From contig NZ_UIDD01000011.1 of the NCBI RefSeq assembly GCF_900497695.1, forward strand, positions 310,001 through 374,000: DNA of 64,000 nucleotides, given 5' to 3'. The notes beneath the pieces are model-generated. The model had not been told where the DNA came from, made no database searches, and saw only the letters and a program-made list of their open reading frames with translations. This DNA is from Pseudomonas wadenswilerensis. Its GTDB lineage: Bacteria; Pseudomonadota; Gammaproteobacteria; Pseudomonadales; Pseudomonadaceae. Shown one piece after another: positions 54,558 through 62,594 of the stretch. How positions within the stretch are numbered: position 1 is the stretch's first letter; each line of letters begins with the position of its first letter. The translations under genes were made by a program, and so were the position numbers.

Positions 54558-54933
54558 GACTTACTCCAAAAAACAGATAGCCCAGTGTCGCGCAAACGCC
54601 GCAAGATAAACACCGCAGGTTTGTAGTGGCATCGGCCTGTGTCGATCCAACCGGGAATCAGCCAGGATGGCGCACTCCGGCACGCTGCAACAACATTTCA
54701 ACAGCCAGAGGCGAAAATAGAAGCAGTGCCTGGTAATAGCTCAATGATTTCACACTGATATCAACCAAATAATAACGCGTCGCAACTTGAAACTAACTGC
54801 CACGCCTTAAAGAACCTGCCTATCGAAACGATCACATTTCTATAGCAAAAAAACCCAACAAAACCGTCGGACTTTTCCTACACTGCTCTCCACGTTTATC
54901 CGTTGTTGGATCCACCAACAAGAGACTGGCCCC
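54558..54933. other. Intergenic region between fpr and ppoR
   Basis: This 376-bp region is AT-richer than average, especially near 54720-54930, and should hold the divergent fpr and ppoR promoters. I see no convincing lux box, hairpin-with-T-run or small open frame with a ribosome site. Confidence 0.6.
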
Positions 54934-55638
54934 ATGCCGCACTGGAAAGAACAGCAACTAGAGCAGTTGCTTGGCGAAACCGACGAAATACGGATGTTTG
55001 AGCTCGCGGTTTCCCTGGCCCAGCAACTGGACATGGAGTACCTGGCTTTCGGCATGCGTGTGCAGATAGCGACCCAGGCGCCTCAACTAAGAACCTTCAA
55101 CAATTATCCCGATGCCTGGAACGACCACTACCAAAGCTGCAACTACCTGAACATCGACCCCATCGTCACCCACTGCCATCGCTCGCTGATGCCGATCCTG
55201 TGGTGCGATGACCTGTTCCGAGAGACGCCTCAATTCTGGGAAGACGCCAAATCCCACGGTCTGCGCCATGGCTGGAGCCAGTCGGCACACGATATGCGTC
55301 ACAACGAAAGCATGCTCAGCGTCGTCCGCAGCCAACAGCCAATCAGCCTCGAAGAACTCTACGACAAGGCCGGCCAGACCATCTGGCTGTGCAACCTGCT
55401 GCACACGCTGATGATTGACCGGCAGCCGGGGCACGACACGCCGTCCTGCAATTTGTCCGCGCGGGAGACCGAAGTGCTGAAATGGTCTGCCGCCGGCAAG
55501 ACCGCCGCCGATATCGCCTGCATCCTTTCGCTGTCGCAGAGCACGGTGAACTTTCACATCCGCAGCATCATCACTAAAACCAACGCGAGCAACAAAGCCG
55601 GCGCAATCGCCATTGCAGCGATGCGCGGCCTGATCTGA
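54934..55638 (+). CDS. ppoR: LuxR-family solo regulator (PpoR-like)
   Basis: A 234-residue protein with an N-terminal acyl-homoserine-lactone-binding domain (about 15-165) and C-terminal LuxR helix-turn-helix (about 170-230, LSARETEVLKWSAAGKTAADIACILSLS...). The AHL-pocket residues of the family are present: W62, Y66, D75, P76, W90 and G113. No luxI gene is nearby, so it is a solo that could respond to AHLs from other cells. The location between fpr and rlmG matches ppoR of P. putida as I recall it. Confidence 0.9.
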   Translation: MPHWKEQQLEQLLGETDEIRMFELAVSLAQQLDMEYLAFGMRVQIATQAPQLRTFNNYPDAWNDHYQSCNYLNIDPIVTHCHRSLMPILWCDDLFRETPQFWEDAKSHGLRHGWSQSAHDMRHNESMLSVVRSQQPISLEELYDKAGQTIWLCNLLHTLMIDRQPGHDTPSCNLSARETEVLKWSAAGKTAADIACILSLSQSTVNFHIRSIITKTNASNKAGAIAIAAMRGLI

Positions 55639-55732
55639 GGCAACAACCCCGCACTCTTTCAAAGCACGGTAGAATCACGGCCCTGTAGAGCGCGCCGCGC
55701 GCACGCACATCAATGCCCCAGAGCCTTACACC

Positions 55733-56857
55733 ATGCCCCTGCTGACCAGCCCCTTCGCCGAACTCGACCTGCTTCGCCAGCCCGAGCAAGCCAACGACCC
55801 CCTGCAAGCCTTCGATGCTGCCGACGAGTATTTGCTGGAGCACATGGCCGAGCAGTCCCCTACGGCAATTACCCGGGTGCTGGTGCTCAATGACAGTTTC
55901 GGTGCCCTGGCCATCAGCCTGGCACCGAATGTATCGGTGCTCAGCAGCGGCGATTCGCACCTGGCTCATCTGGCCCTGGAAAAGAACCTGGTACGCAACG
56001 GCCTGGCCTTCGACGCAGTGCCGTTCGTGGCGGCCAGCAGCCCCTGGCAAGGCCCGTTCGACCGCGTGCTGGTACGCGTGCCGAAGACCCTGGCCTTGCT
56101 CGAAGAGCAGTTGATCCGCCTGCAGGGCCAGCTGGCGCCCGGCGCGCAAGTGGTTGCCGGGGCCATGATCAAGCACCTGCCACGGGCTGCCGGCGATCTG
56201 CTGGAGAAGTATATCGGCCCGGTGCAGGCATCGCTGGCGAAGAAAAAGGCCCGGTTGTTGATTGCCACCTTCGAGCCGAAGTCGCCATTTGTCTCGCCCT
56301 ACCCGACCCGCTATCAACTCGATGCGCCACGCCTTGAGCTGCTCAACCACGCCAACGTGTTTTGCCGCGAAGGCCTGGATATCGGCACCCGGGCGTTCCT
56401 GCCACACCTGCCCAAAGACCTCGGCGACGCCCGAGTCGCGGACCTGGGTTGCGGCAATGGTGTGCTGGCCATTGCCAGCGCCCTCGCCAACCCGCAGGCG
56501 CAGTACACCCTGGTCGACGAGTCGTACATGGCCGTGCAGTCGGCGCTGGAGAACTGGCAGGCCGCACTGGGCCAGCGGGAAGTCACTGTCCGCGCCGACG
56601 ACGGCCTGGCCGGGCAAGCGCCGCAGTCGCTGGATGTGGTGCTGTGCAACCCGCCGTTCCACCAGCAGCAGGTGGTCGGTGACTTCCTCGCCTGGCGGAT
56701 GTTCCAGCAGGCTCGGGAGGCGCTGGTGGTCGGTGGCGCGCTGTATATCGTCGGCAACCGTCATCTGGGTTATCACAGCAAGCTGGCGCGGTTGTTCCGC
56801 GGGGTCGAACAGGTGGCGGCGACACCGAAGTTCGTGGTGCTCAAGGCGCGTAAATAA
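55733..56857 (+). CDS. rlmG: 23S rRNA (guanine-1835-N2) methyltransferase RlmG
   Basis: A 374-residue protein with an N-terminal degenerate methyltransferase half and C-terminal catalytic class-I methyltransferase domain, with motif I DLGCGNGVLAI near residue 240 and motif IV NPPFHQQ near 305. It modifies G1835 of 23S rRNA. Full length, with start ATG at 55733. Confidence 0.93.
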   Translation: MPLLTSPFAELDLLRQPEQANDPLQAFDAADEYLLEHMAEQSPTAITRVLVLNDSFGALAISLAPNVSVLSSGDSHLAHLALEKNLVRNGLAFDAVPFVAASSPWQGPFDRVLVRVPKTLALLEEQLIRLQGQLAPGAQVVAGAMIKHLPRAAGDLLEKYIGPVQASLAKKKARLLIATFEPKSPFVSPYPTRYQLDAPRLELLNHANVFCREGLDIGTRAFLPHLPKDLGDARVADLGCGNGVLAIASALANPQAQYTLVDESYMAVQSALENWQAALGQREVTVRADDGLAGQAPQSLDVVLCNPPFHQQQVVGDFLAWRMFQQAREALVVGGALYIVGNRHLGYHSKLARLFRGVEQVAATPKFVVLKARK

Positions 56858-56877
56858 ACCAGCACTGCGTCGCCTGC

Positions 56878-56948
56878 ATCGCTGGCAAGCCAGCTCCCAC
56901 AATAGACCGGTGTCCACTGGCCATGTGGGAGCTGGCTTGCCAGCGATG
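56878..56948. repeat. REP pair (REPIN) between rlmG and the cio operon
   Basis: Inverted halves ATCGCTGGCAAGCCAGCTCC and GGAGCTGGCTTGCCAGCGAT, perfectly complementary, lie between convergent genes. Confidence 0.9.
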
Positions 56949-56955
56949 AGGCCCT

Positions 56956-56990
56956 AAAAAAAACCCTCCGCAGCTGACGCTGCGAAGGGC
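56956..56990 (-). terminator. Terminator after the cio operon
   Basis: CCCTCCGCAGC pairs with GCTGCGAAGGG around TGAC, with seven or more T following on the minus strand. Confidence 0.85.
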
Positions 56991-57027
56991 TGTAAATCCG
57001 CCGCAAGGCGGGATGGGAAATAGCGTT

Positions 57028-57189
57028 TCAGTGCGTGCTCAGTCCGGCCGCACTCATGAACAGGCGCATCAGCCAGGCAACAATCGCCAGGCTCACCACG
57101 CTGCCCACCCAGATCAGCGCCAACCAGCCCAGGCGCTGCCAGAGCGGTTTTTTCTCTTCGTCAATCGTGCCTTTGCCAGTCATTGCCAT
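57028..57189 (-). CDS. DUF2474-like small membrane subunit of the cyanide-insensitive oxidase
   Basis: A 53-codon open frame follows cioB after 6 bp. Translation gives MAMTGKGTIDEEKKPLWQR followed by one transmembrane helix (LGWLALIWVGSVVSLAIVAWL) and a short tail ending LSTH. GGGGAG lies before the ATG at 57189. This is the DUF2474 pattern (KPLWxRLxWxxLIWxxSVxxL) of short proteins at the end of cioAB operons, analogous to CydX. It likely stabilises the oxidase. It is easily missed because of its length. Confidence 0.85.
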   Translation of the reverse strand: MAMTGKGTIDEEKKPLWQRLGWLALIWVGSVVSLAIVAWLMRLFMSAAGLSTH

Positions 57190-57195
57190 GCTCCC

Positions 57196-58203
57196 CTAGT
57201 GGTAGCCATCTTCGTGGGTCACCTTGCCGCGGAACACGTAGTAGCTCCAGAAGGTGTAACCGAGGATGAACGGGATGATGAACAAGGTCCCGACCAGCAT
57301 GAAGCCCTGGCTTTGCGGCGGCGCGGCAGCGTCCCAGATCGAGATCGACGGCGGGATGATGTTCGGCCACAGGCTGATGCCCAGGCCGCTGTAGCCAAGG
57401 AAGATCAACACCAGGGTCAGCAGGAACGGGGTGTAGTGAGCGTTACGCGCCACCGCCCGGAGCAAACCGTAAAGGGTCACCAGCACCAGGATCGGCACCG
57501 GCAGGAACCAGAACAGGTTGGGCAGGCTGAACCAGCGCTCGGCAATGTCCGGGTGGGCCAGCGGCGTCCAGATACTGACGATACCGGTCACCGCCAGCAG
57601 CACCAGGGCCAGCGGACGCGCCAGGTCGTGCATCTGCAGTTGCAGCTTGCCTTCGGTCTTCATGATCAGCCAGGTGCAGCCGAGCAAGGCGTAGGCAACG
57701 ATCAGGCCCAGGCCGCAGAACAGGCTGAACGGGGTCAGCCAGTCGAGGCTGCCGCCGGCGTAGCTGCGATCGACCACCTTGAAGCCTTCGATGAAGGCAC
57801 CCAGGGCCACGCCCTGGAAGAAAGTCGCCGCGAGCGAGCCGCCGATGAACGCCTTATCCCACAGGTGACGCTTGGCCGCAGTGGCCTTGAAGCGGAACTC
57901 GAAGGCCACGCCACGGAAGATCAGCCCGATCAGCATCAGCATCAACGGCAGGTACAGCGCCGAAAGCACCACGGCGTAGGCCAGCGGGAAGGCGCCGAAC
58001 AGCGCCGCACCACCGAGTACCAACCAGGTTTCGTTACCGTCCCAGACCGGGGCGACGGTGTTCATCATCACATCGCGGTCCTGCTCACCCTTGACGAAGG
58101 GGAAGAGGATGCCGATGCCGAGGTCGAAGCCGTCCATGACCACGTACATCATGATGCCGAAGATGATGATGATGGCCCAGATAAGCGGAAGATCAACACC
58201 CAT
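57196..58203 (-). CDS. cioB: CioB, subunit II of cyanide-insensitive bd-type oxidase
   Basis: A 335-residue membrane protein with about nine helices, family motifs DGFDLGIGILFPF and WDGNETWLVLGG near the N terminus. It pairs with CioA in the inner membrane to oxidise ubiquinol. It is 3 bp from cioA and 6 bp before the DUF2474-like gene, so all are one operon. Confidence 0.95.
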   Translation of the reverse strand: MGVDLPLIWAIIIIFGIMMYVVMDGFDLGIGILFPFVKGEQDRDVMMNTVAPVWDGNETWLVLGGAALFGAFPLAYAVVLSALYLPLMLMLIGLIFRGVAFEFRFKATAAKRHLWDKAFIGGSLAATFFQGVALGAFIEGFKVVDRSYAGGSLDWLTPFSLFCGLGLIVAYALLGCTWLIMKTEGKLQLQMHDLARPLALVLLAVTGIVSIWTPLAHPDIAERWFSLPNLFWFLPVPILVLVTLYGLLRAVARNAHYTPFLLTLVLIFLGYSGLGISLWPNIIPPSISIWDAAAPPQSQGFMLVGTLFIIPFILGYTFWSYYVFRGKVTHEDGYH

Positions 58204-58206
58204 GAT

Positions 58207-59646
58207 TCAGTTCCCCTTGTTCAGGCTGGCGTGCTCGCCATTGTCATGATCGTCATCGGCGGCAGACAGCGGCCGTGCCGGGGTGCGTTGCTGGCCGGGG
58301 CCACCCGGGTTGGTCTCGTCGCCTTCACCGGTTTTCGGCCCTTTGCGCACCAGGCGCATCATGTAGCCAAGGCCGGTGCCGAACAGCGCGAAGTAGACCA
58401 CCACGAACATCACCAGGGTCAGGCCGAGCTGGCCGTAGCTGTGGTTCGAGGCACCATCGGCGGTACGCATCAGGCCGTAGACCACCCAGGGCTGACGACC
58501 GATCTCGGTGGTGAACCAGCCGGCAAGAATCGCGATCAGGCCGGACGGGCCCATCCACAGGGTCAGGTAGAGGAACGGCCGCGAGCTGTAGAGCTTGTCG
58601 CTCTTGCGCAGCCACAGGCTCCAGAGGCCGACGAAGATCATCAACATGCCAAGGCCGACCATGACCCGGAACGACCAGAAGACGATGGTCGAGTTAGGCC
58701 GGTCTTCTTTCGGAAACTCCTTCATCGCTGGCACTTGCTTGTCCAGGCTGTGGGTCAGGATCAGGCTGCCCAGCGCCGGGATTTCCACTTTGAAGCGGGT
58801 GGTCTCGGCTTCCATGTCGGGGATGCCGAAGAGGATCAACGGGGTCGGTTCGCCCGGCACGTTTTCCCAGTGGCCTTCGATCGCGGCGATTTTCACCGGC
58901 TGGTGCTTAAGAGTGTTGAGGCCGTGGAAGTCGCCGATCACTGCCTGCACCGGCGCTACGATCAGGGCCATCCACATGGCCATCGACAGCATCTTGCGGA
59001 TCGCCGGATTATCGCGGCCGCGCAACAGGTGCCAGGCGGCCGAAGCGCCGACGAAGAACGCGGTAGCAACAAAGGCGGCAGTAGCCATGTGTGCCAGGCG
59101 GTAGGGGAACGACGGGTTGAAGATCACCGCGAACCAGTCCACCGGCACAACCACGCCGTTGACGATTTCGTAGCCCTGCGGGGTCTGCATCCAGCTGTTG
59201 GAGGCGAGGATCCAGAAGGTCGAGATCAAGGTGCCGATGGCCACCATCACTGTGGCAAAGAAGTGCAGGCCACGGCCGACACGGTTCCAGCCAAAGAGCA
59301 TGACGCCAAGGAAACCGGCCTCGAGGAAGAAGGCCGTGAGTACTTCATAGGTGAGCAGCGGCCCGGTGACGGAGCCGGCGAAATCGGAAAACTTGCTCCA
59401 GTTGGTACCGAACTGGTAGGCCATGACCAGGCCGGAGACCACCCCCATGCCGAAGTTGACGGCAAAGATTTTCGACCAGAAATGGTAAAGGTCACGGTAG
59501 ACGCTGTTGTTGGTCTTCAGCCACAAGCCTTCGAGAACAGCCAGGTAGCTCGCCAGGCCGATGGTGATGGCCGGGAACAGGATGTGAAAGGACACGGTAA
59601 ACGCGAACTGAATTCGGGCGAGATCTAGAGCCTCTAATCCGAACAT
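58207..59646 (-). CDS. cioA: CioA, subunit I of cyanide-insensitive bd-type oxidase
   Basis: A 479-residue membrane protein with the bd haem ligands in standard contexts: His in FTVSFHILFPA, His in YRLAHMATAAF and Met in FWSFRVMVGLGM. The quinol loop is short and contains GWFTTEIGRQPW, typical of the Pseudomonas CIO group rather than E. coli CydA. It reduces oxygen with ubiquinol and tolerates cyanide. The start is ATG 59646 (MFGLEALDLARIQF); the frame open upstream is not CydA-like. Confidence 0.95.
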   Translation of the reverse strand: MFGLEALDLARIQFAFTVSFHILFPAITIGLASYLAVLEGLWLKTNNSVYRDLYHFWSKIFAVNFGMGVVSGLVMAYQFGTNWSKFSDFAGSVTGPLLTYEVLTAFFLEAGFLGVMLFGWNRVGRGLHFFATVMVAIGTLISTFWILASNSWMQTPQGYEIVNGVVVPVDWFAVIFNPSFPYRLAHMATAAFVATAFFVGASAAWHLLRGRDNPAIRKMLSMAMWMALIVAPVQAVIGDFHGLNTLKHQPVKIAAIEGHWENVPGEPTPLILFGIPDMEAETTRFKVEIPALGSLILTHSLDKQVPAMKEFPKEDRPNSTIVFWSFRVMVGLGMLMIFVGLWSLWLRKSDKLYSSRPFLYLTLWMGPSGLIAILAGWFTTEIGRQPWVVYGLMRTADGASNHSYGQLGLTLVMFVVVYFALFGTGLGYMMRLVRKGPKTGEGDETNPGGPGQQRTPARPLSAADDDHDNGEHASLNKGN

Positions 59647-60007
59647 AGTGCTTCCTCTGTCAGGTAATCCGGCGTCAGGCGGAGGCCTTGGCGCCAACTG
59701 CCCCCACGGTAGTTGAGTGCGGCAAGTTGGAATTGTTCTGTAAACATCACATCGCAGGGAATTCGGCCGTCTGGCCCTACCGTTGCAAATGAAACAATTG
59801 ATCCAGATCAACGGTTGCCTGAAAGGATAGTCCTGAACGGGCTGCTCGCTTGTGTGGTTGATTGCCGCGTGACCGGTTGTCTCACCCCCTTTACCGCGCC
59901 CCAAAACAGTGCGCTTACCGCACAAATGCGGTATTCCTCGCAACCCGCTGTTACAAAGTGATGCTAATCTGCACCGCCGATCCGTTCGCCGAGGCTCTGT
60001 TTCGCCG
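59647..60007. other. Divergent regulatory region cioA-MFS gene
   Basis: This 361-bp region separates cioA from the MFS gene and holds the ANR/FNR box at 59798-59811. A short run of weak reading frames spans it, but none has a ribosome site and a conserved product, so I treat it as regulatory DNA with promoters for both genes. Confidence 0.7.
59798..59811. promoter_or_regulatory. ANR/FNR box
   Basis: TTGATCCAGATCAA is an exact match to the ANR/FNR consensus TTGAT-N4-ATCAA. It lies 152 bp before cioA and about 197 bp before the MFS gene. In P. aeruginosa ANR represses cio under low oxygen, so cioA is the probable target. Confidence 0.9.
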
Positions 60008-61234
60008 ATGTCAGACCCTGTTCTGCTGCTGCGTCATCACCGTCCCTTCCTGGCTTTCTGGCTGGCCCGGGTATTTACCGCCAGCGGCTTCCAGATGCTC
60101 ACTGTGGCGATCGGCTGGCACCTCTATCAGTTGACCGGCAATGTCCTCGACCTGGGCCTGGTGGGCCTGGTGGAGTTCGCCCCGCGGGTGCTGTTCATGC
60201 TGCACACCGGGCACGTCGCCGACCGTTATGACCGGCGTCGGGTAGCCGCCCTGTGCCAGAGCGCCCAGGCCATGATCGCCCTGGTACTGGTACTTGCCAG
60301 CAGCACCAACAGTGTCAGCCGCGAGCTGATCTTCCTGTTGGCGTTTTTGCTCGGCAGCGCACGCTCCTTCGAGATGCCGGCGACTCAAGCGCTGCTGCCC
60401 AATGTGGTGCCTTCCGAGCTGTTCCCGCGCGCGGTGGCGGCATCGGCTTCGGCCATGCAGGCGGCAACCATCGTCGCGCCGGCGGTGGGCGGTTTTCTCT
60501 ATGCCTTTGGCAGCGTCTGGGTCTATGGCCCGACGGTGGCGCTGTACCTGATTGCCTGTGTACTGACCCTGGGCCTGGTCTCGCGTCAGCAGCTGAGCAA
60601 CCAGGGCCGTGCCAGTCTTGAATCACTGATGGCCGGAATTCGCTTTATCCGCAGCCGCCCGGACATTCTCGGCGCCATTTCCCTGGACCTGTTTGCCGTG
60701 CTGCTGGGCGGAGCCACTGCATTGCTGCCGGTGTTCGCCAAGGACATCCTGCTGACCGGCCCCTGGGGCCTGGGCCTGCTGCGTTCGGCGCCAGCGGTGG
60801 GTGCTTTGCTGATGTCGCTGTGGCTGGCGCGCTTCCCAGTGGAGCGCAAGGTCGGGCGGGTGATGTTCACCGCCGTGGGGGTGTTTGGTGTGGCGACCAT
60901 CGCCTTTGGCCTGTCCACTTCGTTCTGGTTTTCCCTGGCCGTGCTGGCGGTGCTGGGTGCCGCCGACATGATCAGCATGGTGATTCGCGGCGCCTTCGTG
61001 CAACTGGAGACACCGGATGAGATGCGTGGCCGGGTGAGTGCGGTGAACGGATTGTTCATCGGTGCGTCGAACCAGCTCGGTGAGTTCGAGTCGGGGGTGA
61101 CGGCGCACTGGTTCGGCACGGTGCCGGCGGTGGTGCTGGGCGGGGTCGGGACCCTGGTGGTGACGGGGGTGTGGATCAAGCTGTTCCCGACCTTGGCTGG
61201 ACGCGATCATATGCAGAACAGGCCCGAGGATTGA
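60008..61234 (+). CDS. Major facilitator superfamily transporter (EntS-like)
   Basis: A 408-residue membrane protein with about 12 helices and the MFS loop 2-3 motif GHVADRYDRRRV. It begins at ATG 60008 (MSDPVLLLRHHRPFLAFWLARVFTASGFQ). The sequence resembles the EntS/DHA3 exporters, which export siderophores, macrolides or other compounds. The substrate is unknown; the neighbouring oxidase and DJ-1 genes do not help. Confidence 0.88.
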   Translation: MSDPVLLLRHHRPFLAFWLARVFTASGFQMLTVAIGWHLYQLTGNVLDLGLVGLVEFAPRVLFMLHTGHVADRYDRRRVAALCQSAQAMIALVLVLASSTNSVSRELIFLLAFLLGSARSFEMPATQALLPNVVPSELFPRAVAASASAMQAATIVAPAVGGFLYAFGSVWVYGPTVALYLIACVLTLGLVSRQQLSNQGRASLESLMAGIRFIRSRPDILGAISLDLFAVLLGGATALLPVFAKDILLTGPWGLGLLRSAPAVGALLMSLWLARFPVERKVGRVMFTAVGVFGVATIAFGLSTSFWFSLAVLAVLGAADMISMVIRGAFVQLETPDEMRGRVSAVNGLFIGASNQLGEFESGVTAHWFGTVPAVVLGGVGTLVVTGVWIKLFPTLAGRDHMQNRPED

Positions 61235-61246
61235 CCTCAGGGGCCT

Positions 61247-61318
61247 CATCGCTGGCAAGCCAGCTCCCACAAGTCCGGTGCATGCAAAACCTGTGGGAGC
61301 GGGCTTGCCCCGCGATAG
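61247..61318. repeat. Mosaic REP pair (REPIN)
   Basis: Left half ATCGCTGGCAAGCCAGCTCC and right half GGAGCGGGCTTGCCCCGCGA are in inverted orientation but of different REP types, so only the central and tip parts pair. It lies between convergent genes. Confidence 0.85.
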
Positions 61319-61867
61319 TCACACCCGCAACTCAGTTGCCACCCGCTTGCGCACCACCCTGCCCGCCAGTTGCTCGACCAATACCAAGGCAAACTCCAGC
61401 GCCGCCGCCGAGCCCTGCGCGGTGATGCAATTACCATCCACCACCACCGGCTGATCGACAAAACTGCACCCGGACAATCCCTGGCTGACAGCCGGATCAC
61501 AGGTCATGCGCCGCTGGCGCAACACCCCGAAGGCCTGCAACGCCAAGGGCCCTTCGCCGATGGCGGCAAAAAACTTCCCGGTCTTGGCCTGGTCCTTCAC
61601 CTGCTGCGCCAGCGGTTGGTGCGCAGCCATGTGCTGCGCGCCTTTTTCGCCCCCGGGCAACACGATAAGATCAAACGGCTGGGCCAGCAGATCCACCAGC
61701 ATGCCGTCGGCGGTCAAGCGCGTGCCACGGGCACAGGTGAGCATCCGCCGGCCTTCGATACTGGCCACCACCACTTCCACCTTGGCCCGACGCAGCACGT
61801 CGATCAAGGTCACGCTTTGCAGGTCATCCACGCCTTCGGCGACTACGATCAGGGCTCTGTGGGTCAT
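61319..61867 (-). CDS. DJ-1/PfpI family protein lacking the usual nucleophile cysteine
   Basis: A 182-residue protein that aligns well with human DJ-1 and YajL over its length (THRALIVVAEGVDDLQSV start, DLIVLPGGEKGAQHM near residue 66, AAIGEGPLAL at 101-110, ALEFALVLVEQL near the end). The nucleophile elbow, AAICAGP in DJ-1, reads AAIGEGP, with Gly104 in place of the cysteine. Other cysteines (C45, and three more later) are not at the elbow. Glyoxalase/deglycase activity that needs the cysteine is therefore unlikely. The ATG at 61867 is chosen over an upstream TTG. Confidence 0.88.
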   Translation of the reverse strand: MTHRALIVVAEGVDDLQSVTLIDVLRRAKVEVVVASIEGRRMLTCARGTRLTADGMLVDLLAQPFDLIVLPGGEKGAQHMAAHQPLAQQVKDQAKTGKFFAAIGEGPLALQAFGVLRQRRMTCDPAVSQGLSGCSFVDQPVVVDGNCITAQGSAAALEFALVLVEQLAGRVVRKRVATELRV

Positions 61868-61906
61868 CAACTGCTCTCCGCCGGGGTATCTAACAAGCTT
61901 AGTCGC

Positions 61907-62386
61907 TCATAGCAGCAGGGTCAGTTGACACTCATGGCCCTTGCGCGCGCGGTAGCCGTCACCGCTGTCGACCCAGCCGGTGGCCCGGTAAAACGCCAGG
62001 GCGGTGTGGTTGCCCGGGTCCACCGACAGTTGCAAGCAGCGCACGTCGGGCCACAAATCGCGCACCAGGTCCGGCAACGCCTGCATGAAAAATCGCCCCA
62101 AGCCGCGGCCCTGCAGGCGCCGATCCACCTGCAAGGCATTGATTGTCGCGGCATCGGGCCGGGCCCAGGGCGCCAGGAACGCCCCACGCTGGAGCAGCAG
62201 GAAGGCGCTCGGCACATTATTCACCAGCAGCGCCACGCCGCGCAGGTCAGGGCTGTCGGTACTCAGCAGGATGTACAGCGCGCTGGCCATATCGCCGGCA
62301 AAGTGCTGTTGTTCGGGCCGCACCTGGATGTCGATCAGTTGCTCGCGCTGGGCCGGGGTGAGGTCGCGGTAGTCGGTCAGTTGCAC
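61907..62386 (-). CDS. GNAT family N-acetyltransferase
   Basis: A 159-residue protein with acetyl-CoA motif A (DRRLQGRGLGRFFMQAL; QxxGxG) and motif B (LSVDPGNHTALAFYRATGWVDSGDGY). The acceptor substrate is unknown. The start is a GTG at 62386; a nearby ATG is in another frame and closes immediately. It lies 39 bp upstream of the DJ-1-like gene on the same strand. Confidence 0.87.
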   Translation of the reverse strand: MQLTDYRDLTPAQREQLIDIQVRPEQQHFAGDMASALYILLSTDSPDLRGVALLVNNVPSAFLLLQRGAFLAPWARPDAATINALQVDRRLQGRGLGRFFMQALPDLVRDLWPDVRCLQLSVDPGNHTALAFYRATGWVDSGDGYRARKGHECQLTLLL

Positions 62387-62594
62387 AGCATGGTCAACTC
62401 GGGATGGGGGGAACGGCGCAGAACCTGCAGATATCTGCAGTGTATCGCGACATTAATTACCGCTGCCCGAGCATGCTGGTATGATGCGCGGCTTTTTTCC
62501 GACCCAGGGAAAAACCACAGTCTCCCGGTACAGTCTGTGCTTTGCTAACTGGGTCGATACATTCACGGCGCCGGGAGCGCCACGGGGAGCAGGC

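Noticed and set aside
54558..54933. Small RNA or lux box in the fpr-ppoR gap
   Set aside because: The region is AT-rich, but I could not find a palindromic lux-type site or a hairpin with T run that would support either.
57013..59628. 871-codon plus-strand frame opposite cioAB
   Set aside because: Same antisense-to-membrane-protein pattern, without a domain. CioA and CioB are certain on the minus strand.
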